A stretch of DNA of 64,000 nt, taken from positions 62,001 to 126,000 of the forward strand of contig JAMCQR010000065.1 of NCBI GenBank assembly GCA_023379555.1. Reading direction: 5' to 3'. Positions 8,818 to 17,856 of the stretch are shown here, piece by piece (within the stretch, counting starts at the first letter, position 1; the number at the start of each line of letters is the position of its first letter). A program made the translations under genes and the position numbers. This stretch comes from Thermoplasmatota archaeon (GTDB taxonomy: Archaea; Thermoplasmatota; Thermoplasmata; Thermoplasmatales; GCA-001856825). The notes below the pieces were generated by a model that was not told the DNA's origin, did not search any database, and worked only from the letters and a program-made list of their open reading frames with translations.

Positions 8818-10092
8818 ATGTACAGTCAAAAGGAGAACGGATTCAATGTTTCAACGTTCAAAGGAAGCGAGGTAGAGATTGGAGAGAAGCATGGGAGATT
8901 GCTGGGAAAGGAAATTGAGAAAGTGATAGAAAGATTCTCTTTTGCTCTCACGAATGACTACGGAAAGGACTGGCAATGGTTTAGGGATTTTTCTGTTTCA
9001 AATTTCAGTGAACGCCTGGATGAGAGAATTAAATCTGAAATGAATGCGATCCCGGCGTCATCAGCGAAACATAATGGAACGAGTTTCAAGTTTGAAGATT
9101 TGCTGACGCTGAATTGCATAGCGGAGATTGATAGTTATTTCTCAGCCCACGAAAAATCTGCAGTAGATGGAAGATGCTCTTCGTTCATTGCGAATGGGAA
9201 ATATACTATGGATGGCGATTATATACTTGGTCACACTACTTGGTGGAGATATTATTTAGCAAATAGTTTTAAACACTTCTTTATCTTCAAACCAGAAAGT
9301 GGAATACCATTTGCAATGCAGTCGGCCCCCGGTTTTCTCTTCAGTTTCACTGACTTTTACTACAATAAGAGCGGCATCGCGATTTCTGAAACTACACTTG
9401 ATGGAATCCATACTTACAATGCGGGGGGTACTCCACTATTCCAGAGGCTCAGGTTAGCGATTCAGCACTCTAGTACTGTAGAAGACGCCGTATACCACAT
9501 CACCAAAGATAATACGGGTGCATACCCAAACGATTATCTCATAGGGTCAATGGATGGGATTGCATTATTGGAACTTGGAACTTTTAATTACTCTTTGATG
9601 AAGAGGAAAGAGGGTTTTTTTGTTTCCAGCAATAGGGTGCAATTTGACAATCTGTATTCAGAATGCACGATCAATTACGACACGCTAAACGATTCAGATA
9701 CATCACGATTCTTGAGACTGAACGAACTTGTCTCATCTGGAAAACTGGATAATGAGTCGGCAAAAAGAATTCTTTCGGATCATTATGATTCTTACCGGCG
9801 GGAGAACAGACCTGGAAAGAACACTATTTGTGGCCATAGGGAAACGGAACCCCTCAGGGACACATTTGACAAGCGTCCCGCATTCTTTACCACTGGATCA
9901 ATAGATGGGAAAATAGTTACGGGTAAAGGGGCAGTCTCAGGGTCATCCACACTGAAGTGGGGTAAACCTTGCGGTGCGCAATTCTCCTCTGAGGAATTCC
10001 TATCCAGCCACCCTGAATACGAGTGGTTAAGAGGGCATCTGGAAGATATAAGTCCAGGTGCGTGGTATCAGTTTGATCACGGCTGGGAATAA
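8818..10092 (+). CDS. C45/phospholipase B-like Ntn hydrolase (acyl-CoA:6-APA acyltransferase superfamily)
   Basis: A 424-residue protein resembling autoproteolytic C45 amidohydrolases and the related phospholipase B-like proteins. The likely nucleophile is Cys120 in VDGRCSSFI, followed by GKYTMDGDYILGHTTWW, the segment that in this superfamily follows the processed cysteine. Later motifs include MSQSAPGF-like AMQSAPGF, NKSGIAISETT and a C-terminal DISPGAWYQ. No signal peptide is visible. Members cleave linear amide bonds of varied substrates (penicillins, acyl-amino acids). Here it sits between an amidotransferase-like hydrolase and a CocE-like hydrolase, so a role in processing amides released from bacterial debris is plausible. 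The start ATG at 8818 has no better alternative. Confidence 0.75.
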   Translation: MYSQKENGFNVSTFKGSEVEIGEKHGRLLGKEIEKVIERFSFALTNDYGKDWQWFRDFSVSNFSERLDERIKSEMNAIPASSAKHNGTSFKFEDLLTLNCIAEIDSYFSAHEKSAVDGRCSSFIANGKYTMDGDYILGHTTWWRYYLANSFKHFFIFKPESGIPFAMQSAPGFLFSFTDFYYNKSGIAISETTLDGIHTYNAGGTPLFQRLRLAIQHSSTVEDAVYHITKDNTGAYPNDYLIGSMDGIALLELGTFNYSLMKRKEGFFVSSNRVQFDNLYSECTINYDTLNDSDTSRFLRLNELVSSGKLDNESAKRILSDHYDSYRRENRPGKNTICGHRETEPLRDTFDKRPAFFTTGSIDGKIVTGKGAVSGSSTLKWGKPCGAQFSSEEFLSSHPEYEWLRGHLEDISPGAWYQFDHGWE

Positions 10093-10198
10093 TTGATTAT
10101 TCATAGCGAAGGTGCACGCAATCCAGCTGCTTCTTCTTCCCCTTATCACAAATCTGTCTCCATAGTTTTCATAATTTGAGGATCCAAAGAATCAAGTA

Positions 10199-11839
10199 TC
10201 AATCCAAAGTCTGTACAGTCAAATTCGATTGAAATTTCGCACTGTGTAAAATTTCATTTTTAGCCACCTCCATTTCACTATCTGTGGCGAGGTCAAGCCC
10301 TGTATTAAGGTTACGTGAATATTTTGGGAAAGCACTGGAGGATATTTGAACCCTGATTCTGTGTCCCTTTCCAAACACGTGGCCTGTTTTCCACATATCT
10401 ACCTCCAGTTTGTATATTTGACCTGCCTCAAAGAAATCAATGCGTTCCATACCATTACGGTACCTTCCCCTGACCATCCCATCACAGAGTCTCTGTGCAT
10501 ATCCGCCTGGCCAGACGTCGAGGAGCATGACCATAAAATCGGTGTCTCTTGCATTAGTTTTCACATACAGATTGGCACGAACGTCTCCGAGAACTGCTAT
10601 ATCATTTTCCAGAATACCTGATGTATAAACGAGAACATCATCCCTCCTCTCGACTGATGAGTAATCATCGGGCCCACCGATCTGAGAAGAGGTTGGCTCA
10701 GTTATGAATGGTGTTGGGTTTGAAGGGTCGTAAACATAGGAGTCCTTTCCCCACTTTATCTCTTCTATGCTTCGGACAAGAACGCCATCACCGAATCTGC
10801 TATTGGCTTTTCCTCCACTTGACAGGAAGAATTTTCTCTGTTTTCCTCTAATATAGGGCCAATCATCGAGATCTAACCATTTATTTTCTCCCATCAGGAA
10901 TACCTTCACTATCCTCCCTCTCCTTTTACCACTACTCGAAAGGAATTTATGGAACCAGTTAACCTCGATCCCCTCAAGATCGATTATTTCCTTCGAACCG
11001 AATTTAATTAAATCCGTGGATATCGAAGAATTCACGGAGTGCCCCCATGGTCCAATGATAAGACCCTGATTCTCCCGCGAGAAAGCGGTCGCTGAGTGAT
11101 GCCTCATTCCTTCATAATTCAAGAATGTCCCTACCTGCTCGTCATCATACCAGCCAGAGATGTGAAGAACAGGCAAGTCTATAAAGCTAAACCTTCTTTG
11201 GTAACATATTCTGTTCCAGTAATGGTCTAGAGTTTGATGTTTCAGGTCCTCCTTCCAGTCTTCAAAATCCATACCGAGTTTTGATGGCATATCTTTTAGT
11301 GGAAGAGTCTTGTAAACATTTTCCCAGTCTATTCCATCTGTGCTCTTCAGAGTCCTGCCACTTACAATGTACCGCCAAGAAATGTGCATTGGATCGTGTA
11401 CTCCAGTTGGGCTTTCCACAAATGGATCTGACGGAGAAACTATGGAAATCATTGCTTTTAAATTAGGGGGCCGCATCAAAGCCGCAAGCCATTGTATTCT
11501 CGCAGAATAGGAAGCACCAAAGGTTCCTATCCTCCCGTCTGACCAGCTCTGTTTCCCAGCCCACTCAATTAAATCGTATCCGTCGGTGCCTTCATTGAAA
11601 TAGGGACGAAAAATTCCATCAGAATCTCCTCGCCCCCTAACGTCAAAATTAAGAAACGCGAAACCATTGCTTGCGAAGAGACGGGCAGACTTCCTAAATC
11701 TCTCGTCGTCTCTTCCGTACGGGGTTCGAAAAACAATGACGGGAAAGCGTCCCTTCTTTTCGGGAGTATAAAGGTCTCCCACAAGATCAATTCCATCCCT
11801 CATCTTCACCGAAATGTTTCTTTTCACTGTAAAATTCAT
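10199..11839 (-). CDS. CocE/NonD-family alpha/beta hydrolase (X-Pro dipeptidyl-peptidase S15 family)
   Basis: A 546-residue serine hydrolase. The N-terminal alpha/beta domain opens with MRDGIDLVGDLYTP and has VFRTPYGR, FDVRGRGDSDG and the nucleophile elbow GASYS (serine near residue 110). The acid is probably the aspartate of GWYDDE and the base the histidine of GPWGHS. The C-terminal part is the jelly-roll domain found in CocE and X-Pro dipeptidyl-peptidases. No signal peptide is visible. Family members split acyl esters or amides, including X-Pro peptides. The ATG at 11839 overlaps the stop of a short upstream frame by ATGA, which suggests coupled translation. Its exact substrate is unknown; peptide or amide catabolism fits the neighbourhood. 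Confidence 0.88.
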   Translation of the reverse strand: MNFTVKRNISVKMRDGIDLVGDLYTPEKKGRFPVIVFRTPYGRDDERFRKSARLFASNGFAFLNFDVRGRGDSDGIFRPYFNEGTDGYDLIEWAGKQSWSDGRIGTFGASYSARIQWLAALMRPPNLKAMISIVSPSDPFVESPTGVHDPMHISWRYIVSGRTLKSTDGIDWENVYKTLPLKDMPSKLGMDFEDWKEDLKHQTLDHYWNRICYQRRFSFIDLPVLHISGWYDDEQVGTFLNYEGMRHHSATAFSRENQGLIIGPWGHSVNSSISTDLIKFGSKEIIDLEGIEVNWFHKFLSSSGKRRGRIVKVFLMGENKWLDLDDWPYIRGKQRKFFLSSGGKANSRFGDGVLVRSIEEIKWGKDSYVYDPSNPTPFITEPTSSQIGGPDDYSSVERRDDVLVYTSGILENDIAVLGDVRANLYVKTNARDTDFMVMLLDVWPGGYAQRLCDGMVRGRYRNGMERIDFFEAGQIYKLEVDMWKTGHVFGKGHRIRVQISSSAFPKYSRNLNTGLDLATDSEMEVAKNEILHSAKFQSNLTVQTLD

Positions 11840-12009
11840 ATAACATACCCTCCAGCTTGATAGAACACGGGATACTTAGCTACTCCAATATACCTCTCAA
11901 ATTCGCTGACTGACGTACCTTCATCACGTTTATTGCCATGCCCAATGGGGATATTGTTTTTTTGCATTTGAAGTTCATAATTGGAGAGAAGCGTTCCAAT
12001 ATTAGGCAT
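11836..12009 (-). CDS. Small hypothetical protein coupled to the CocE-like gene
   Basis: A 57-residue frame beginning ATG at 12009 with an AAGGGGA ribosome-binding site just before it and an ATGA overlap with the CocE-like gene. Both features argue that it is translated. The frame can be opened further to an ATG at 12069, but the Shine-Dalgarno match favours 12009. The product has no recognisable domain (it contains NNIPIGHGNKRDEG) and may be the last part of a longer decayed gene. Function unknown. Confidence 0.4.
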   Translation of the reverse strand: MPNIGTLLSNYELQMQKNNIPIGHGNKRDEGTSVSEFERYIGVAKYPVFYQAGGYVI

Positions 12010-12722
12010 TGTTCCCCTTGCCCAAACATAGTTATTTACAGTTTTACATAAAATTATAGTTAAACACATAACCCGTCACACCTTATGAATTTGTTCCCTA
12101 GAAATTTGCCAGGAGCTGATTCTGCAACGGGAGGCCTTGACGAAAAGCTGCTAAACAGAATTGATGCTATATATTTCAGGAGTTCCCCAGAGCCAATGAA
12201 CATTCTCGATTCCCCCCCTATTTGCGCTTTTCCAGATGTGTCCACCTGACTTAGGTCAAGGATATATCCGGGAGATACACCAGTGATCTCCTCAATTCGT
12301 TAGACCTCTTTTGAGTCGTACAGGAACCATGCGGCTTAAAGTTGTCCATTTTGGATATTTTTGTATTTGCTGGTTTCACTGTACTTACTTTCTCTTTGAA
12401 GGAGATTATCTCCTCATACCTTGAATTTTCATGGCAGTCCGATATGAGATATCATTCAGTGGACAGATTCTCGACCCATTCCTACGAATTTGCTAGTATT
12501 ATTCATAATTTCAGGCCTGTTGAACGACAATAGCCTCATGGGTTTGATGTTTTTGGAGAGGTTATTTATCTGTGAACCCTGTTATCACTTTTTCAACGCT
12601 GAGCTGACTAAGTTTTTAGACGGTCTACTTAATCCTTTGACCCTCAGTATTCACTGGTTAAGACCTTGAATATTTCCGTCCGAACCTTCCCAGCATCTTC
12701 CTTAAGTGCGTCATTGAGTATT
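12010..12722. other. Gene-poor scar
   Basis: No gene is recognised. Short frames exist on both strands (for example plus 12342-12533 and minus 12060-12245) but none shows a domain or a convincing start. The stretch lies next to a transposase relic and looks like decayed sequence. Confidence 0.4.
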
Positions 12723-13039
12723 TTATACTATATACCTCTCCTTTATGAGAGGGAACACTTCCCTTCTGTGCCAGTCATGCCTCCCCTCCACAATCTTCGC
12801 CAACGATTCTCTCTGCTTCACTGTCAACCTTGAAGGCTCCCCTCGTCTATCTTGGCATGAGAGGGTCAAATCCTTCCCAGTTCCGTTTGCGCCCGATATG
12901 TAACCATGCTTCTTCATGATGCCTACTGCATCTGCAGTACTCTCATCCCAGTTCCGCTGGTATGTGAACTCTATAAAATTCAGTCTCTTCAGAACTTTTG
13001 CATTCTTTTCCAGAGTTCTTGTATTTTTTCAACTTCCAT
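12723..13039 (-). pseudogene. IS630-like transposase N-terminal relic, frameshifted
   Basis: The minus strand encodes the helix-turn-helix end of an IS630-type transposase. It begins near 13039 (EVEKIQELWKRMQK), shifts frame near 12995, then continues LKRLNFIEF, ADAVGIMKKHGYISG and, from 12917, GEPSRLTVKQRESLAKIVE ending at 12723. The GRPS-L-T-KQR pattern is the usual linker before the DDE domain. That catalytic domain is missing, so only a fragment remains. Together with the relic at 7.3-7.75 kb it shows repeated mobile-element insertion in this region. Confidence 0.6.
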
Positions 13040-13414
13040 TAATGGGGTCTACTCACCTACTGGATTTACCTCTCCCCCTTTCCAAGATTTAGCATAACGG
13101 TATAATCTAAATAGCCACGTTTTAAACTGGAAATTAAAAGGAAATTTGGAGTTACTGATTAAGAATCTATAAAATTAGAATCTCGTGATTATAATGGAGT
13201 TAAGGTTAACTGATACTGCGACCACTATTCCACCCAGCCCGTCAGCTTCGTATTTCTCATTAGCTTCATGGTATATAAGATGGTAGGTGCTGTGGGATTG
13301 AAGACTATCTCACTCCGCTCCTTCCCTTTGGATCATCCCTTTAACTTTTCAAGGTCGGTCCGTCTTTATTAATGCATACTCAGTGCAATGGAGATGACCA
13401 ATTTGCAAAGATCC

Positions 13415-13433
13415 CAATTCGGTTGGCGAATTG
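13415..13433. repeat. Short inverted repeat, possible operator
   Basis: CAATTCG, a five-base spacer GTTGG, then CGAATTG: a perfect 7-base inverted repeat about 120 bases before the AmiE-like start. It could bind a dimeric regulator or form a hairpin. No regulator gene is seen next to it. Confidence 0.3.
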
Positions 13434-13523
13434 CATTAGACTTAGATGGGACAGAGAGTCGCGAGGAAATTGGAACCTGACAATAGTTCGAAGACTCATC
13501 AATGGAGAGTGAGCGCGTCAAGG

Positions 13524-13536
13524 ATTAATACTTATT
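13524..13536 (+). promoter_or_regulatory. TATA-like box for the AmiE-like gene
   Basis: ATTAATACTTATT lies roughly 20 bases before ATG 13551. This favours 13551 over the upstream frame start at 13446 and predicts a leaderless message. Confidence 0.45.
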
Positions 13537-13550
13537 CAAATTGGGATATT

Positions 13551-14624
13551 ATGGACGTCGACAGAAGCGAATTGGAAAGAAAAATTGATTATGTGATGTC
13601 AAACAGCATTCCTTTATCAGCCCCTGGTGCCGTAGCACTTGTTTCCTACAGAAACTCAGTACCTTTCTTTCGCGCGTATGGTTCAATGGAGGAATATCAC
13701 TTCAAATTCCAAAACGACACCATTTTCGATCTCGCGTCACTTACCAAACCGCTTGCGACTTCCCTTCTTTCCCTTAAGCTTATCGACAGTTGCAAGTTAT
13801 CTCTCAAAGATACAGTGGGAGAATTAAATCTCCTAAACGGATTCATTAATATTCAGAAGCTCACGTTTGAAAGTCTTCTGTGCCACACATCCGGCATGAT
13901 ATCAGACTTCCCTCTTTATGAAAAAGGAAGAACTAGGGAGGCATACCTGAGTCAGATTGAGAGAGAAGCAGGACACGCTGAAATGTATAAGAAGGAGGTC
14001 TATAGTGACCTCAATTATATCCTTCTTGGATTTCTCATAGAGGAAATGTACGGTAAACCACTGGATGTGGTATGGCAAGAGGAAATAGGGTCTAAACTTG
14101 GCTTAAAGAATAGTGGTTTCAATCTTCAAGCCATGAAGGATAGAATACCACCCACTGAAATAACACGGGAAAGGGGAGTGATTTGGGGAGATGTTCACGA
14201 TGAGAATGCCTATTATTTGGGAGGGGTAGCAGGACACGCAGGACTGTTCTCAACGGCCCACGACATAGACACGATATTGAAAGCAATGATGAACGGCTCG
14301 ATTATAAGTAAAAAGACCTTTCAACTCGCAATAACAAATAGGAACGGATATTTGGGAGGTATCTTCGGCCTTGGTTGGATGACAAAGACCCAACTTGGTT
14401 CAACAAAGAGTGATTCTTTTGATTTTTCTGGATTCTTCGGAGACTATAGCCCATATGGCTCGGCAGGTCATACTGGCTTCACCGGAACTTCAATTTGTAT
14501 TAACACTGATCTTGACCTCAGATGCGTGCTTCTCTCCAACAGGACGTTCCCTTCTAGGGGCAATACGAAAAATATAAGGCTGAGAAGACTTTTCCACAAC
14601 GCTGTGTTCAGTTCAATTCATTGA
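13551..14624 (+). CDS. Serine beta-lactamase-fold hydrolase, AmiE (YbbE)-like, possible N-acetylmuramyl-L-alanine amidase
   Basis: A 357-residue protein of the beta-lactamase/AmpC fold. Counting from ATG 13551, the nucleophile motif is S63-L-T-K66, the tyrosine motif is Y160-S-D in YSDLNYILLG, and the third box is GHTGFTGT near residue 306. This YSD/HTGFTG pattern is the one seen in YbbE/AmiE-type and EstB-type proteins rather than true beta-lactamases. In B. subtilis AmiE cuts the peptide from MurNAc and is encoded with NagZ and MurQ; here MurQ is convergent with a 12-base overlap and NagZ is 3.5 kb away. No signal peptide is visible, so it probably works inside the cell. The amidase role is inference from family and context; an esterase or D-peptidase is possible. 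Confidence 0.82.
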   Translation: MDVDRSELERKIDYVMSNSIPLSAPGAVALVSYRNSVPFFRAYGSMEEYHFKFQNDTIFDLASLTKPLATSLLSLKLIDSCKLSLKDTVGELNLLNGFINIQKLTFESLLCHTSGMISDFPLYEKGRTREAYLSQIEREAGHAEMYKKEVYSDLNYILLGFLIEEMYGKPLDVVWQEEIGSKLGLKNSGFNLQAMKDRIPPTEITRERGVIWGDVHDENAYYLGGVAGHAGLFSTAHDIDTILKAMMNGSIISKKTFQLAITNRNGYLGGIFGLGWMTKTQLGSTKSDSFDFSGFFGDYSPYGSAGHTGFTGTSICINTDLDLRCVLLSNRTFPSRGNTKNIRLRRLFHNAVFSSIH

Positions 14625-15449
14625 TTTCTCTATCTCCTCCATTGCCTTTTCTATGTCATACTTGTTTCTGCGAAGTATTTCATCTGCTTGATCCTCTCCC
14701 ATGTTGAAACGGGACGAAATGATTTTTAAGGCTCTTGCCCTTAGTTTGGAGTTGTAATAGGATTTCATGTGCGTCATGTAATTGCCATCGGTCCTTCCAA
14801 GGGATACTGCAAGGGTCGTACTTATAATATTTAGGGTCATTTTTTGTGCTGTCCCTGCCTTCATTCGTGTCGAACCCTGGATGACTTCCGGTCCCGTCTT
14901 AAGGAGTATGCAATCTTCTGCAGCCTGTTCTAAGGGGGAAGGCGAATTGTTCAATATTGCCACTGTATAACATCCAAGAGATCTGGCATGCTTGATAGCT
15001 GAAATGACAAATGGTGCCTTTCCGGATGCAGATATTCCTATGACTACATCATTGTTTGAAATTCTTTTTCTCGAAAGGGCAGTTACTGCAGACCTGGTAT
15101 TGTCTTCTGCCCCCTCTATAGACCTGGTGAGTGCCTTTATCCCCCCTGCAACGATAAAATCAAAGTAATTCTTCCCCATCCCGTAGGTAGGTTCCATCTC
15201 GATGGCATCCAGTGCACCCAATCTCCCGCTGGTTCCTGAACCTACATATAGCAATCTTCCACCACTATTCATTCTTTCTAGGCATCTTTCAATTACCAAG
15301 GTTATTTGGGCTCTGGCTCTGCCAACTGCTGAAAATGCAACTTTATCCTCTTTGTGAATTATGCTCACTATGTCGTTCACATTAAGAGAAGAAATATTTG
15401 AAGTCCTTTCATTGATATCTTCCGTTCCTTTATCTTTTATGTCCCTCAT
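14613..15449 (-). CDS. murQ: N-acetylmuramic acid 6-phosphate etherase
   Basis: MurQ splits the lactyl ether of MurNAc-6-P to give GlcNAc-6-P and D-lactate. The 278-residue product is a close pattern match through its length: GSGTSGRLG near residue 70, DAIEMEPTYG, AGG-KALTRSIEGAEDN near residue 100, VVIGISASGKAPFVI, and the signature GPEVIQGSTRMKAGTAQK near residue 190. It ends with the usual helical UBA-like tail (DQADEILRRNKYDIEKAM). The substrate is found in bacterial peptidoglycan, so the gene is a strong marker of murein salvage. It starts 41 bases after nagA on the same strand, forming a nagA-murQ operon. Identification is very secure; its presence in an archaeal context is the surprise. 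Confidence 0.96.
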   Translation of the reverse strand: MRDIKDKGTEDINERTSNISSLNVNDIVSIIHKEDKVAFSAVGRARAQITLVIERCLERMNSGGRLLYVGSGTSGRLGALDAIEMEPTYGMGKNYFDFIVAGGIKALTRSIEGAEDNTRSAVTALSRKRISNNDVVIGISASGKAPFVISAIKHARSLGCYTVAILNNSPSPLEQAAEDCILLKTGPEVIQGSTRMKAGTAQKMTLNIISTTLAVSLGRTDGNYMTHMKSYYNSKLRARALKIISSRFNMGEDQADEILRRNKYDIEKAMEEIEKSMN

Positions 15450-15490
15450 CCTATGGTATGCATGGGTTATACTAATATTAGGAATTCGAT

Positions 15491-16573
15491 TCAGAATTCT
15501 TTCAGTTTCCCATTTTTTATGATACCCTTTACCTTGAACGCCTTATCAAGAATTGCAATGTCGGCTCTAAAATCTTTTCTTATTAGACCTCTATCTCCAA
15601 TCTTAAGCAACCTCGATTGATTAGTTGACAAATATTGACCTATATCTTCCAGTCTGTAACCCAGAGAGATTAAATTCCGCAGTGCTGCATCCAGAGTGAG
15701 AATGCTGCCGGCAATGGTATCCGTCCCCTCAATTGTACATTTGCCTCCTCTTACAAGTACTGGCAATTCTCCAAGTGAATATTTTCCATCCCCTTTCATT
15801 GTAGCAGAAATTGAGTCTGTTATCAATATAATTGTTCCTCGATCCTTTTGCCTAGTAGCGATTCTAATGGCAGATGAAGATGTATGGACGAGATCACATA
15901 TAAGCTCTATAAATATATCCTTCTGGATGTACCCGAAATCCAGAATCGAAGGTTTACGATGATTGAATTCTGGCATCGCGTTGTGGAAATGAGTTATCAG
16001 GTTCGCCCCTGCGGCATACGCCCTTGCAGCTGTGTCTTCATCTGAGAGAGTGTGACCCATGGATACTATGATCCCTTCCTTCACCAGCCTATCAATCGCT
16101 CTAAGTGCCCCATCCAGTTCAGGCGCAATGTCGATGATTCTCAGAATACTCTTGTGCCTGAGTATTACAGCCATTGTGCTTTCATCACCAGCATGTCTGA
16201 GAAATTGCGGATCATGGGCTCCCTTCTTTTCTGGATTTATGAATGGGCCTTCCATCCTGGCTCCGATAATGTCTGCGGCTAACTCTCTATCAATCATTGC
16301 CCCATTTTCCACTGAAGTAAGAAAATGTTCCGTAGTGTCAAGGGATGATGAGACAAGCGTGGGAATGAATGCAGTTGTCCCTGTCTCTATGACTTTATCT
16401 CTCCATTCAACATAATCACCGGGATCAGCTGTATAGCTATCAATTCCATGTATACCATGGGTGTGTATGTCTATGAAACCTGGTACTGCTATTCTATCTG
16501 AAAAATCAAGTGCCTTTCCTTTTGGGTTTTGGGCAATTCCATTAATCTTTCCTCCCTTCACTGAGACAGTCAA
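15491..16573 (-). CDS. nagA: N-acetylglucosamine-6-phosphate deacetylase, 5' end probably frameshifted
   Basis: NagA removes acetate from GlcNAc-6-P to yield GlcN-6-P, the step after MurQ. Amidohydrolase motifs are present: IDIHTHGIHG, the metal-site glutamate in EGPFINPEKKGAH, SMGHT, THFHNAM, DLVHTS and the catalytic aspartate in ITDSISA. The first canonical start in frame is TTG 16573, but good N-terminal sequence (VKKVQAYEFGEVFTGEK) continues upstream without a start. A GTG at 16653, one A short of being in frame (A run 16648-16650), would give MKTIINVKKV and a 387-residue protein of normal length. The upstream amidase gene ends 16 bases before that GTG. Function is secure; the start is not. 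Confidence 0.93.
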   Translation of the reverse strand: MTVSVKGGKINGIAQNPKGKALDFSDRIAVPGFIDIHTHGIHGIDSYTADPGDYVEWRDKVIETGTTAFIPTLVSSSLDTTEHFLTSVENGAMIDRELAADIIGARMEGPFINPEKKGAHDPQFLRHAGDESTMAVILRHKSILRIIDIAPELDGALRAIDRLVKEGIIVSMGHTLSDEDTAARAYAAGANLITHFHNAMPEFNHRKPSILDFGYIQKDIFIELICDLVHTSSSAIRIATRQKDRGTIILITDSISATMKGDGKYSLGELPVLVRGGKCTIEGTDTIAGSILTLDAALRNLISLGYRLEDIGQYLSTNQSRLLKIGDRGLIRKDFRADIAILDKAFKVKGIIKNGKLKEF

Positions 16574-16669
16574 GTCATCAATTCGTTTCTCGCCTGTGAA
16601 TACTTCCCCAAACTCATAGGCTTGAACTTTCTTTACATTAATGATGGTTTCACTTCCTCGTGTAAATTG

Positions 16670-17821
16670 TTAACTTCTCTTCCTCCTGCGTGCGTATAGC
16701 AATGAAGCCAGTACAACAATAATCGCTGTAGGGACAATGATGAGTAGTGAAACATAGATCACAGCGTTTTGCCCATTGACAACGAAATGCAAAGTGGCCT
16801 GCGCCATGCCATTAGATCCTATAGCGGTCAGAGCAATATTGTATTCTCCGGGAGTAAATTCGAAGGTGAATACTTGTTGGTCGCTGACCCGGTTCCCGTT
16901 TATTGTCCAGATGAAACTATAGTTACCGAATCCCACCCCATTGGGCATGGAAGCAATTAGAGTGATTCTACCATTGCCCTGGGCAAAGACTGATTCATTA
17001 GTGACATTCCTGCCTTCCTTTAATAGCGTGATCCTGACATTTTTTTCTTCTGCGAATGTAGGGATATGCATGTACAGCGCCGAAACATTGCTGCCGTTTA
17101 ACGTAAGAAGACCGTAAAAACTGACGTTCCAATCAACACCGGGAGTGTAATTCCAGATAGCCGCAGGATCGGTCTGGACCACTTCTCCACCTCCTATGTA
17201 AAGCATAGCATGTCCATTTCCTGCCCCCCCGTCAACCACTACATCTCCAGGAGAGAGCATGTAGGAGGGGAGTATAGAATAATTTTCCACGTAGTACACG
17301 GCTGCCTCAGGAGAGCCATAATATGATGCAGGTATAGGCTGATATCCTATTCTGCTTTCGTCTGTCTGGTTTTGCGGAAATACGGGAAGATCATATCCTG
17401 CCAACCAGTCAGCTAACCTGTATACTCCGACAATACCATAGCTGCCGGGATAACCGGATTGATAATTCGTAAGATTGTCGCCGGGTGGATTGCTCGCGAG
17501 GGCGGTCAGACCTCCTGCGATGAGTGCCTCAGAGACGAAATGTGCGCAATCCTCAGAACCAAATGCGTCAAGATTCTTCTGCATCACAGAAAGATTTGAG
17601 CCAGAGGGGTAATATTTGGTATGAAAATATTTGTCGTGAATCAGGAGACCGTATTTAACAGCAAGGCTCCCGCTGTAATTGAAATGGGCAGTTGGATTTG
17701 CAACAGCTGGGGAAACATTGAGAGGGTGAATCTGCACCCCCTGGACTTTCTCCTGAGGGCCGTTAATTAATAACATTGCACACACAACGAAAATAAGTAT
17801 CATAACAACGTTGCTTCTCAT
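16670..17821 (-). CDS. Surface-anchored Amidase_6-like cysteine hydrolase
   Basis: A roughly 383-residue exported protein. From ATG 17821 it opens MRSNVVMILIF, an N-terminal signal or anchor helix, then a papain-fold domain with EDCAHFVSEALIAGG (likely Cys nucleophile) and GNGHAMLYIGGGE (likely His), the pattern of Amidase_6/CHAP-type wall amidases and endopeptidases. A region with FIWTINGN and FTPGEYNIALTAIGSNG resembles a PKD-like Ig domain, and the protein ends in one membrane helix and RRRKR. Many N-x-S/T sites fit an exported archaeal glycoprotein. A longer frame to 17983 exists but lacks support; a TATA box at 17842-17856 fits 17821. Cutting wall peptides outside the cell is inferred. 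Confidence 0.8.
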   Translation of the reverse strand: MRSNVVMILIFVVCAMLLINGPQEKVQGVQIHPLNVSPAVANPTAHFNYSGSLAVKYGLLIHDKYFHTKYYPSGSNLSVMQKNLDAFGSEDCAHFVSEALIAGGLTALASNPPGDNLTNYQSGYPGSYGIVGVYRLADWLAGYDLPVFPQNQTDESRIGYQPIPASYYGSPEAAVYYVENYSILPSYMLSPGDVVVDGGAGNGHAMLYIGGGEVVQTDPAAIWNYTPGVDWNVSFYGLLTLNGSNVSALYMHIPTFAEEKNVRITLLKEGRNVTNESVFAQGNGRITLIASMPNGVGFGNYSFIWTINGNRVSDQQVFTFEFTPGEYNIALTAIGSNGMAQATLHFVVNGQNAVIYVSLLIIVPTAIIVVLASLLYARRRKRS

Positions 17822-17841
17822 TCCATCATTAGAACAAGTGA

Positions 17842-17856
17842 AAATATTTCTTATAG
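17842..17856 (-). promoter_or_regulatory. TATA box for the Amidase_6-like gene
   Basis: On the minus strand CTATAAGAAATATTT, centred about 28 bases before ATG 17821. It sits inside the longer open frame and so supports the internal start. Confidence 0.5.

Larger units (their letters stand above)
13040..13550. other. Intergenic stretch upstream of the AmiE-like gene
   Basis: No gene is recognised. A coding-like frame from 13446 runs into the AmiE-like gene, but its first 35 codons have no family support and the promoter lies inside them. The stretch holds a small inverted repeat (13415-13433) and the TATA-like box at 13524-13536. Confidence 0.4.

Noticed and set aside
12342..12533. 63-codon plus-strand frame in the 12 kb scar
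   Set aside because: Hydrophobic start but no promoter, ribosome site or family match.
13446..13550. Longer N-terminus for the AmiE-like protein
   Set aside because: The TATA-like box lies inside this part and the family pattern starts after ATG 13551.
13551..14624. AmiE-like gene as an antibiotic-resistance beta-lactamase
   Set aside because: YSD and HTGFTG motifs and the neighbouring murQ/nagZ fit the AmiE/esterase group better; an archaeon without murein has no need of one.
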